Source: Terriglobales bacterium (lineage in GTDB: Bacteria > Acidobacteriota > Terriglobia > Terriglobales > Acidobacteriaceae). Taken from it: a DNA stretch of 42,749 nucleotides. Shown piece after piece: positions 9,926-17,272 of this stretch. The notes below the pieces were generated by a model, which made no database searches, was not told the DNA's origin, and saw nothing but the letters and a program-made list of their open reading frames with translations. Each line of letters opens with the position of its first letter. Within the stretch, counting starts at the first letter, position 1. The position numbers and the translations under genes are program-made. The stretch lies in contig DATIGQ010000061.1 of assembly GCA_035454605.1 (NCBI GenBank), positions 1-42,749 on the forward strand, written 5' to 3'.

Positions 9926-11341
9926 ATGATTGGTACGCAGTTCGGTAACTATCGCATCGAGCAGAAGTTAGGCGCCGGCGGGATGGGTGTCGTGTACAAG
10001 GCCTTCGACACCGAGCTCGACCGCCCGGTCGCCATCAAGACCCTCCTGGCCACCGACAGCGCCGATCCCGGTTCTCTGGCTCGCTTCCTGCGCGAGGCCA
10101 AGGCTGCCTCCCGCCTGCAGCACTCTTCCATCGTCACCATCCATCACTTCGGCGTGGAGGGGGATACCCGCTACATCGTGATGGAGTTCGTGGAAGGGAA
10201 GACGCTCAAGAAGATCCTCAGCGGTAAGCCCATCCCCATCGACCAGTTTTTCGATGTCGGCATCCAGACCATGGATGGCATCGCCCTGGCCCATGAGAAG
10301 GGCGTCATTCATCGTGACCTCAAGGCCGAGAACATCATGGTCACCACTCGCGGCCAGGTGAAGATCCTGGACTTCGGTCTGGCCAAGATGCGTGAGGCCG
10401 AATCGGCGAATCCGGATGACGTTACGGTGTACAAGACCCAGGCGGGCTTGGTCATCGGCACCGTCAGCCACATGTCGCCCGAGCAGGCCATGGGCAAGGA
10501 AGTGGATGTGCGCTCCGACATCTTTTCCATGGGCGTGGTCTTTTACGAGATGGCTACCGGCGCCATGCCCTTCGATGCTCCCACGCCCCAGGCTACGCTG
10601 GCCCGTGTGCTCGATTCCGAGCCCACCCCGGTCTATCGCCTGAACCCGGACGTTCCGCCCGAACTCGAGCGCCTCATCCACCAGTGCCTGAACAAGAACC
10701 GCGACTTCCGTCCCGAGGCCAGTGAGGTGCTCTCCCGACTGAAGGCGATTCAGGCTGCCTGGATGGGCGGAGAGCAGATCATGCCCACGGCCATCGTGGG
10801 AACGAATCCGGCATATGCCGGGGCTGGAGGCTACGACGCCGCCACCGGTTTGGGCAGTGGCGACATCCGCCCGCCCTCGGGCGCCCGTGCCACCGGTTAC
10901 GCTACCCGCCCGGCCTCTTCCGGGGCGATGACGTGGGGTGCCCCGGCCGAAGCGGCTCCTCCGGACCCCAAAGCCAAGGCCATGTACAAGGCGGTAAGGG
11001 CGACGCGCATTTTCCTTTCGCTGGCCTTGCTCAGCCTGCCTCTGGCCTACCTGCTTTACTTCGTGGTCGGCGGCGGCATCATCCGCCAGCAGGCCATCGA
11101 AGGTACGTTCCTGATGACCTTCATGCGGGCCGTTGTCGTTCCCGTTATGCAACTGGTGGACCGCGTCTTTACGGTCCGCCTGGTTTCCGGCGGATGGAAC
11201 TTCATGCTGCTGATTCTGGGCGTGGGCGCTTTCATTCTGCGCTTCCTGCTGCTCATGCCCTTTGAGAGCGTGGAGCACAAGCTCCGCCTGCGCGTCGAGG
11301 GTTCGGGACCCCGTCGCGTCTCCCGTTTGGAGCGCATGTAG
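9926..11341 (+). CDS. Membrane-anchored serine/threonine protein kinase
   Basis: A 471-residue Hanks-type kinase (PknB-like catalytic domain, residues ~9-275). The glycine loop GAGGMG (16-21), VAIK lysine (38), HRDLKAEN with catalytic Asp131, DFG Asp149 and a SPE motif at 184-186 are intact, so it should be active. A Gly/Ala/Pro linker (~285-350) leads to two hydrophobic helices (~362-384 and ~424-446) and a basic tail. There is no PASTA or other sensor domain, and the C-terminal pair resembles a membrane anchor with little outside. The start at 9926 is chosen because the kinase domain begins ten residues later (FGNYRIEQKLG); an upstream extension looks non-coding. glgB follows 47 bases downstream. 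Confidence 0.9.
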   Translation: MIGTQFGNYRIEQKLGAGGMGVVYKAFDTELDRPVAIKTLLATDSADPGSLARFLREAKAASRLQHSSIVTIHHFGVEGDTRYIVMEFVEGKTLKKILSGKPIPIDQFFDVGIQTMDGIALAHEKGVIHRDLKAENIMVTTRGQVKILDFGLAKMREAESANPDDVTVYKTQAGLVIGTVSHMSPEQAMGKEVDVRSDIFSMGVVFYEMATGAMPFDAPTPQATLARVLDSEPTPVYRLNPDVPPELERLIHQCLNKNRDFRPEASEVLSRLKAIQAAWMGGEQIMPTAIVGTNPAYAGAGGYDAATGLGSGDIRPPSGARATGYATRPASSGAMTWGAPAEAAPPDPKAKAMYKAVRATRIFLSLALLSLPLAYLLYFVVGGGIIRQQAIEGTFLMTFMRAVVVPVMQLVDRVFTVRLVSGGWNFMLLILGVGAFILRFLLLMPFESVEHKLRLRVEGSGPRRVSRLERM

Positions 11342-11388
11342 CCCTGCCGTGGTTGCGCCGCGGTCCCTGTGCCTGTTACAAGTCGTAA

Positions 11389-13335
11389 GTGCCCAGCGGC
11401 CGGACCAATACGCCCGTAGAGTCCGCCATCCGCCATGACGTCTCCGGCCTGACCGCTGACGACCTCTACCTGTTTAACGAGGGCACACACCACCGCCTCT
11501 ACGAAAAGCTCGGCTCCCACGTACGCATGGTGGATGGGGTCGCGGGGGTCGGCTTCGGCGTCTGGGCACCCAATGCCGAGCAGGTCTTTGTCGCCGGCGA
11601 CTTCAACGGCTGGAACCGCTCTTCACATCCTCTGCACTCGCGTGGCCAGTCCGGCATCTGGGAGTGCTTTGTTCCTGGCCTGAGCCGGGGCGAGAAGTAC
11701 AAGTTCCACATCGTCTCTCGCCATCACGGCTACCGCGTGGACAAGGCGGACCCCTTCGCCCTTCACCACGAAACGCCTCCCAAGACGGCTTCCATCGTTT
11801 GGGACCTCGACTACCAATGGAACGACCGCGAATGGATGGAGCAACGCCGCGCCTGCAACTCCCTCCAGGCGCCTTTGGCCACCTACGAGGTGCACCTCGG
11901 TTCCTGGATGCGCGTGCCCGCAGAGGGCAATCGCTGGCTCAGCTACCGTGAGCTGGCACCTCGCCTCGCCGATTACGTCCTGGCCATGGGCTTCACGCAC
12001 GTCGAGTTCCTTCCCGTCATGGAGCATCCGTTCTACGGATCCTGGGGCTACCAGGTGACCGGCTACTTCGCGCCTACCAGCCGCTACGGCACACCCCAGG
12101 ACTTCATGTACCTCGTTGACCATCTGCACCAGCGCGGCATCGGGGTCATCCTCGACTGGGTGCCTTCTCACTTCCCGAGCGATGAGCACGGCCTCGCCTA
12201 CTTTGACGGCACCCATCTTTTTGAGCACGCCGATCCGCGCCAGGGCTACCATCCCGACTGGTCCAGCTACATCTTCAATTACGAGCGCCACGAGGTTCGC
12301 AGCTTCCTGATGAGCTCCGGCTTCCTCTGGCTGGACCGCTACCACATCGACGGCCTGCGCGTGGACGCGGTCGCCTCCATGCTCTATCTGGACTACTCGC
12401 GCAAGCATGGCGAATGGGTGCCCAACATTTTCGGCGGGCGCGAGAACCTCGGCGCCCTTCTCTTCCTCCGTCGCTTCAACGAAGACGTGTACCGCGAGCA
12501 TCCCGACGTCCAGGTCATCGCGGAAGAATCCACCGCTTGGCCCATGGTTTCGCGGCCCACGTACGTCGGCGGCCTGGGCTTCGGATTGAAATGGGACATG
12601 GGCTGGATGCATGACACGCTGCGCTACCTCAGTCACGATCCCGTCCACCGCAAGTATCACCATAACGATCTGACCTTCCGCATGCTGTACGCTTTCACCG
12701 AGAACTTCGTTCTGCCGCTTTCGCATGACGAGGTCGTCCACGGCAAGTCCTCGCTTCTGGGCCGCATGGCCGGCGACGACTGGCAGCGCTTCGCCAATCT
12801 CCGCCTGCTGTTTGCCTACATGTACGCCCAGCCCGGCAAGAAGCTGCTATTCATGGGCGGCGAGTTCGCGCAGTGGGACGAGTGGAATCACGACCGCAGC
12901 CTCGACTGGCATTTGGCCCAGTACGACCGTCACCGGGGCGTGCAGCGGCTGGTCGCCGACCTCAACCGCCTCTATCGCGAGTACCCAGCCTTGCACGAAC
13001 TGGACTGCGATCCCTGGGGCTTCGAGTGGGTCGACGCCAGCGACTCGGATCAGTCCATCGTCACCCTTGTACGCCGGGCGCGCTCCACCGGACGGCTCGT
13101 TCTGGTGGCGTGCAACTTCACACCCGTACCCCGCGGCAGCTACCGCATCGGCGTGCCTCACGCGGGCCTTTGGCAGGAGGTCCTGAACACCGATTCCGCC
13201 CATTACGGCGGCAGCGGCTGGGGCAACTACGGCGGCGTGACCGCGGAACTCATCCCTTGGCATGGCCGTCCCTTCTCCGTCGGTCTCAACCTGCCCCCGC
13301 TCGGTGCCGTCTTCCTGGCGAGCGAGGGCGAGTAA
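11389..13335 (+). CDS. glgB: 1,4-alpha-glucan (glycogen) branching enzyme
   Basis: A 648-residue GH13 branching enzyme that cuts alpha-1,4 glucan and reattaches it by alpha-1,6 bonds. A CBM48 domain (~45-130, with [10 protein letters not shown]) precedes the TIM barrel. The four GH13 regions are seen: [22 protein letters not shown] (nucleophile Asp326), VIAEEST (acid Glu379) and [12 protein letters not shown] (Asp447). A beta-sandwich ends the protein. It lacks the extra N-terminal module of E. coli GlgB, as many bacterial forms do. GTG at 11389 is the likely start. No glgC, glgA or glgP is adjacent, so its link with the upstream kinase is only positional. Confidence 0.95.
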   Translation: MPSGRTNTPVESAIRHDVSGLTADDLYLFNEGTHHRLYEKLGSHVRMVDGVAGVGFGVWAPNAEQVFVAGDFNGWNRSSHPLHSRGQSGIWECFVPGLSRGEKYKFHIVSRHHGYRVDKADPFALHHETPPKTASIVWDLDYQWNDREWMEQRRACNSLQAPLATYEVHLGSWMRVPAEGNRWLSYRELAPRLADYVLAMGFTHVEFLPVMEHPFYGSWGYQVTGYFAPTSRYGTPQDFMYLVDHLHQRGIGVILDWVPSHFPSDEHGLAYFDGTHLFEHADPRQGYHPDWSSYIFNYERHEVRSFLMSSGFLWLDRYHIDGLRVDAVASMLYLDYSRKHGEWVPNIFGGRENLGALLFLRRFNEDVYREHPDVQVIAEESTAWPMVSRPTYVGGLGFGLKWDMGWMHDTLRYLSHDPVHRKYHHNDLTFRMLYAFTENFVLPLSHDEVVHGKSSLLGRMAGDDWQRFANLRLLFAYMYAQPGKKLLFMGGEFAQWDEWNHDRSLDWHLAQYDRHRGVQRLVADLNRLYREYPALHELDCDPWGFEWVDASDSDQSIVTLVRRARSTGRLVLVACNFTPVPRGSYRIGVPHAGLWQEVLNTDSAHYGGSGWGNYGGVTAELIPWHGRPFSVGLNLPPLGAVFLASEGE

Positions 13336-13457
13336 CGCCGGCGTCTTCGGGTCCCTCTTGACTTGCTGGGAAGGATGCTCGCCGCATGGCGCGCAGGCAT
13401 CCTGCCCGCGCTCAAAAATCCGGAAGAAACGCCCCCACTCTCACGTCTAATGGGCGT
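13336..13457. other. glgB-sigma gap with short palindrome
   Basis: The gap includes a perfect GCAGG-CAT-CCTGC palindrome (13393-13405) inside gcgcaggcatcctgcccgcgc, which looks like a dispersed intergenic element. An ATG at 13386 preceded by GGAAGGA could extend the sigma-factor frame by 24 residues through this palindrome. Confidence 0.35.
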
Positions 13458-14039
13458 GTGAAAACCGGGACTCTCGGCGCTCAGCAGGTGGACGTCGAAC
13501 TCCTCCGCGCCTGCCAGGGCGGGGACCGGCAAGCCTTTCGTGTGCTCTTCGAGGTCTACCGTGACCGTGTGTACTCCATCGCGCTGCATTTCTCTGGCAA
13601 CAGCGCCGTGGCCGCCGACGTCACCCAGGAGGTCTTCGTCAAGCTCTTCCATGCCATCCGCCAGTTCCGTTTCGGCTCCGACTTCGGCACCTGGCTCTAC
13701 CGCTTGGTGGCCAACGCCTGCATGGACGAGCACCGTCGCCGACGTCGCTGGTTGCCTTTGCGGGACGTCTTCATGAGCCCGTCCGATTCCCAGGAGAAGA
13801 CGGCGATTCGCGCGGAAGTCTCCGCGGCGGTGGAGGCCGCCGTCGCTCATCTCGCCCCTCGCTTGCGCCTGCTTATCTTGCTCCGCTATGTCGAAGGCCT
13901 CTCCTATGACCAGATTGCGGACGCCCTCGGCTGCTCCAAGGGCACCGTCGCATCTCGCTTGAACCGCGCCCACAAGCTCCTGGCCCGCAGGCTCTCGCAC
14001 TTGCGTAGTGAATTTCCTGCGGAGGGCAGCAATGTTTGA
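13458..14039 (+). CDS. RNA polymerase ECF-type sigma factor
   Basis: A 193-residue sigma-70 family group IV factor. Region 2 spans about residues 20-90 (DVTQEVFVKLFHAI for core binding and -10 recognition, then FGTWLYRLVANACMDEHRR). Region 4 spans about 125-180, with the helix-turn-helix YDQIADALGCSKGTVASRL that reads -35. There is no extra C-terminal domain. GTG at 13458 is preferred because sigma homology begins soon after and the upstream extension from ATG 13386 runs through a palindromic intergenic element; that ATG does have a better ribosome binding site, so it remains possible. The stop overlaps the anti-sigma start by 8 bases, implying translational coupling. Confidence 0.9.
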   Translation: MKTGTLGAQQVDVELLRACQGGDRQAFRVLFEVYRDRVYSIALHFSGNSAVAADVTQEVFVKLFHAIRQFRFGSDFGTWLYRLVANACMDEHRRRRRWLPLRDVFMSPSDSQEKTAIRAEVSAAVEAAVAHLAPRLRLLILLRYVEGLSYDQIADALGCSKGTVASRLNRAHKLLARRLSHLRSEFPAEGSNV

Positions 14040-14925
14040 TCGCCACGTTTCGCGTCTGCTCTCCGCCTACTGCCACGGCGAAATTTCTCCCCGGGATGCA
14101 GAACGCGTTCGTCGGCACCTTGCGGCATGTGAACGCTGCCGACAGGAACTGGAACAGGTTCGCCTCGGAGTCTTGCTCGCCCGGCAACTTCCGCTGGCCG
14201 CCGCGCCGGCTGAGCTCTGGGAGCGGGTCGAGCGCCGCCTGGATGTTCCAGCTTCGATTTCCCGTATCCCGCGACTGACGTTTCGGCCGTTTCCGCTCGC
14301 TGCCACCGCCGCGGTGTTCGTCCTCGCTTCGCTTGCCGTTCTCTGGTACTACCGCCTGCGGGATCCGCTGCAGGTCACCATCGCGTCTGCGCCTCTCACC
14401 ACGCTGGAGTCGGCCGCGCTCTCCCAGCATCGGGCCCTGGTTTCCGGCGAAGAAAGTCTGGACTACTTCGCCCACGACCCGCTCGACCTGCGGCAGTGGG
14501 TGGAGCGAAACACCCAGCTTCATGCCAGCCTGGCGCTCACGCGCCCGGTGGCGGAGGCCGCGCACTATCGCCCGGTGGGAGCGCGCCGCATCGTCGTCGG
14601 CGGCGTCGAAGTAGCCGTGCTCGCTTACCGCGTGGACGAGCATCACGTCACGGTGCTCACCGCGCGCCTTCAGGACCTCGGCGACGCGCCGCACCCCGGA
14701 ATCTTCTCTAAGGACATCGCCTTCCGTTCCCTGGCCCCCGGCGATCTCAAGATGCTCACTTGGGGCACCGCCGGCCAGGCCTACGTGATGGTGTCCGACC
14801 TGCCCGGATTCGGCCAGCGAAGCTGCTTCATCTGCCATACCGACGAACAGCGCCGCGACCTCATCCAGCGCGCGCAGCCCAGGCCGGCCCGCACCCACTG
14901 GTGGAATTACGGAGTAAGCCAGTGA
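14032..14925 (+). CDS. Zinc-finger anti-sigma factor with extracytoplasmic CXXCH motif
   Basis: A 297-residue single-pass protein. The N-terminal cytosolic part has the ZAS/zf-HC2 signature H-x3-C-x2-C (His29, Cys33, Cys36), used by anti-sigma factors to hold an ECF sigma. One membrane helix (~88-107, AATAAVFVLASLAVLWYY) follows, then a ~190-residue outer domain. Near its end is CFICH (265-269), a classical covalent haem c attachment motif, right after GQRS. This suggests a haem-based redox or gas sensor that releases the sigma factor. GGAGGG lies ahead of the ATG at 14032; the frame could extend to a GTG at 14008, but the ATG is better placed. Haem attachment is inference; CXXCH could also be a metal or disulfide site. 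Confidence 0.8.
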   Translation: MFDRHVSRLLSAYCHGEISPRDAERVRRHLAACERCRQELEQVRLGVLLARQLPLAAAPAELWERVERRLDVPASISRIPRLTFRPFPLAATAAVFVLASLAVLWYYRLRDPLQVTIASAPLTTLESAALSQHRALVSGEESLDYFAHDPLDLRQWVERNTQLHASLALTRPVAEAAHYRPVGARRIVVGGVEVAVLAYRVDEHHVTVLTARLQDLGDAPHPGIFSKDIAFRSLAPGDLKMLTWGTAGQAYVMVSDLPGFGQRSCFICHTDEQRRDLIQRAQPRPARTHWWNYGVSQ

Positions 14926-15018
14926 TTCGCATCCGACGCGCTGGTTCCGTGGCGCTCATCACCAGCTTCATGAAGGATCAAACCACCAACGATTCTCACC
15001 CCTGACCGGAGACTACGC

Positions 15019-16356
15019 ATGCGTAAACAAGTCGTGCCAGTTCTAGTCGTCGCCCTTGCCTGTGCCATTACCGCGTTCGCCGCCGAAGCCGACGTCAAGA
15101 TCGGTGGCCTCCAACGCCACGCCTGGTTCGGCGCTGCCGTAGATCCGCCGGACAAAAGGGCCGGTGCGCCTGTAGGTCGCGTCGATGAAGGCACCGTCGC
15201 TGCCCAGGCCGGCCTGCGCCGTGGCGATGTCATCCTGCGCGTCAACGGCACTTTGCTGGACAGCCCGCTGGCCTACGACCGGGCGTTCGTCGCCTTGCGC
15301 GGCGGTGACACGGCGCGTCTCGAAGTCCTGCGCGACGGCCAGACCTTCGAGCGCACCGTCACACTCCCGCCCATGCCCCTGCAGACCTTCCCCGGCATTG
15401 ATGTCACCTACGATTCGGTGCTTTCAGAGAACGGCCTCCGCTTCCGCACCATCATCACCAAGCCGAAGAACGTCACCGGCCGCCTGCCCGGTCTCTTCCT
15501 CGCCGGCTGGCTCAGTTGTGACTCGGTGGAGGTTCCTGTCGGTCCCAAGGGCGGCATCGAGAAGCTTCTCGACATTCTCATCACGCAGTCCGGCTTTGTT
15601 GTGATGCGCATGGACAAACCGGGCATGGGCGACAGCGAGGGTCACTGCAGCCAGGCTGACTTTCAGACGGAGCTGGCCGGCTACCGCGCCGCCATGCGCA
15701 CCTTCAAGGCCCTCGACTACGTGGACCCCGAGCGCATTTACATCTTCGGCGACAGCAACGGCGCCGCGTACGCTCCCCTCATCGGCAACCATGCCGGTGT
15801 GCGCGGCTACGTCGTTTCCGGAGGATGGGCCAAGACCTGGCTGGAGCACATGCTCGAACTCGAGCGCCGCCGCCTCGCCCTGATGGGCCAAAGCCCCGGC
15901 GACATCACCGAAAAGCTCCGTGGCTATTCCGAGTTCTACAGTGCCTACTACAACCAGAAGCTCACGCCGGCAGAAGTCATCCACCGCAAGCCCCATCTCG
16001 CGGGCCTCTGGTATGACGCTCCTGAGCACCAGTACGGTCGCGCTGCCGCGTTCTACCACCAGCTTCAGGACCTCAACATCGCCGGCGAGTGGTCAAAGGT
16101 CAGCGTACCTACGCTCTCCATCTACGGGGAATACGACTGGTTCATGAGCGCCGACGACCACCAGGCCTTCGCCGCCCTGGTGAACAAGAATCGTCCCGGA
16201 GCCGGCCGCTACGTCATGCTTCCCAAGACGAACCACAGCTTCAACGTCTACGAGAGCCAGGAGAAGGTGTTCCGCGGCGAGGGTGGCAAGTTCAGCGAGA
16301 CCGTTGGTCCGCTCATCCTCGAGTGGCTGCGCGAGCAGAACTCGGCAGGGAATTAG
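15019..16356 (+). CDS. Secreted PDZ-domain alpha/beta hydrolase
   Basis: A 445-residue exported protein. A signal peptide (MRKQ...LACAITAFAAEA, cut near residue 22) is followed by a PDZ domain (~45-115, with VGRVDEGTVAAQAGLRRGD and VILRVNG). A serine hydrolase domain (~140-440) follows. The nucleophile elbow is GDSNG (Ser ~244), the acid lies in YGEYDW and the His in KTNHSF. The arrangement fits a periplasmic esterase or peptidase steered by its PDZ domain. Substrate unknown. GGAG precedes the ATG. It follows the sigma/anti-sigma pair by 93 bases in the same direction and might be part of its regulon, but no shared promoter was identified. Confidence 0.85.
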   Translation: MRKQVVPVLVVALACAITAFAAEADVKIGGLQRHAWFGAAVDPPDKRAGAPVGRVDEGTVAAQAGLRRGDVILRVNGTLLDSPLAYDRAFVALRGGDTARLEVLRDGQTFERTVTLPPMPLQTFPGIDVTYDSVLSENGLRFRTIITKPKNVTGRLPGLFLAGWLSCDSVEVPVGPKGGIEKLLDILITQSGFVVMRMDKPGMGDSEGHCSQADFQTELAGYRAAMRTFKALDYVDPERIYIFGDSNGAAYAPLIGNHAGVRGYVVSGGWAKTWLEHMLELERRRLALMGQSPGDITEKLRGYSEFYSAYYNQKLTPAEVIHRKPHLAGLWYDAPEHQYGRAAAFYHQLQDLNIAGEWSKVSVPTLSIYGEYDWFMSADDHQAFAALVNKNRPGAGRYVMLPKTNHSFNVYESQEKVFRGEGGKFSETVGPLILEWLREQNSAGN

Positions 16357-16556
16357 CTCCTGTTTCTCGGCAGGGGCCCTTTCACGTAAAATTTACATCC
16401 CTGCAAACGCGCTGTAACGCTCCGCAGCCACACTGAACTCCGGGCAAATGCGCGGTCGTCCCATTTGGGGGGACGCTAACCAGCGAACCGGGACGGCCGC
16501 CACTCGCCCTGATTTCATCGGCGTCATTGCGGAAAGGGCGCGTCCGAAGCGCCCTC
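16357..16556. other. 200-base convergent gap with two hairpins
   Basis: No gene is seen. CGTCCC (16457-16462) pairs with GGGACG (16470-16475), and AGGGCGC (16535-16541) with GCGCCCT (16549-16555), the latter next to the dinB-family stop. The gap is otherwise featureless. Confidence 0.4.
16535..16555 (-). terminator. Hairpin just after the DinB-family gene
   Basis: A perfect 7-bp stem AGGGCGC/GCGCCCT with a 7-base loop directly follows the minus-strand stop codon. On that strand it is followed by TTTCC, a short T-run. Confidence 0.5.
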
Positions 16557-17096
16557 CTACTTCTTGGGTTGCGCCGTCGGCGGCAGCACCCCGTTCAGCC
16601 GCAGGTACATCGCCGCCATGCCGTAGTGGTCAGCCCAGTTCGTTGCTGCCCCGATCACCGCCGCTGCCCGCGGCCGCTGCTGCTGGCCAAAGGCCACAGA
16701 GTCCCCCAGCTTGGAATCGTCCATCTTCTCGAGCGCCGTTCCGCAGTACGCGAACGATGCCTTCATCTCCTCCACCAGTTTCTCTTTCGCATCGGTGTCT
16801 TTTGTCTTCAGTTCCGGCTGCGCTTCGCCCGCGATCTTGGAGCAGAAAAAATAGTTGGCTTCAGCCGTATGCACCGCCAGGTGCGCAAAGGTCATCTGGT
16901 CTGCCGTGGGTTTGAAGCTGTACTTGTCCGCCGGCATCGCCTCCGCCGCGGCCACGATGTTCTTGGTGTTGCGTTCCAGCAGCGCCTTGACGGTCGAGGT
17001 CACCGGTCCCGGCTCGGATTTCTTGTCGTCCGCCGCGAGACTTGCGCCAACCAGCGCCATAGCGAGAACTATCAGCACTGCAGATCGTTTGGTCAT
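16557..17096 (-). CDS. Exported DinB-family protein
   Basis: A 179-residue protein of the DinB/YfiT-like putative metalloenzyme superfamily, a four-helix bundle that binds a divalent metal through three histidines. A signal peptide (KRSAVLIVLAMALVGASLA) is followed by AMPADKYSFKPTADQMTFAHLAVHTAE, the usual first half of secreted DinB proteins. A later WADHYGMAAMYLRLNG supplies the remaining metal-site histidine. Metal ligands would be the two His in FAHLAVH and the one in ADHYG. Function is unknown; some relatives transfer thiols such as mycothiol or bacillithiol. The ATG at 17096 has AAGGAG eight bases upstream, so the ten-residue longer frame is rejected. Confidence 0.85.
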   Translation of the reverse strand: MTKRSAVLIVLAMALVGASLAADDKKSEPGPVTSTVKALLERNTKNIVAAAEAMPADKYSFKPTADQMTFAHLAVHTAEANYFFCSKIAGEAQPELKTKDTDAKEKLVEEMKASFAYCGTALEKMDDSKLGDSVAFGQQQRPRAAAVIGAATNWADHYGMAAMYLRLNGVLPPTAQPKK

Positions 17097-17228
17097 GGAT
17101 GCTCTCCTTGGGAGCGCCCCTAGCATAATCTCGCCGCTCGTTACCGCAAAGCCCGCGCCGCTTCCACTTTTTGCGATAATGAATAGGTTTGGCTTCCGGC
17201 GGCGCGCGGTTTTGGGTGCTAGACTTTG

Positions 17229-17239
17229 GAAACGGTTTC
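17229..17239. promoter_or_regulatory. Palindrome GAAAC-G-GTTTC upstream of aceE
   Basis: A perfect 5+1+5 palindrome lies 34 bases before the aceE start codon, just after a TAGACT that could serve as a -10. It is a candidate operator for control of the pyruvate dehydrogenase operon; the regulator is unknown. Confidence 0.35.
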
Positions 17240-17272
17240 TTTCTGCGGCTCGGATTCTTGGGGTGAGCGACG

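Noticed and set aside
11341-13335. Glycogen-metabolism operon including the kinase
   Set aside because: Only glgB is present; the 47-base spacing to the kinase gene is suggestive but no other glycogen gene supports a functional link.
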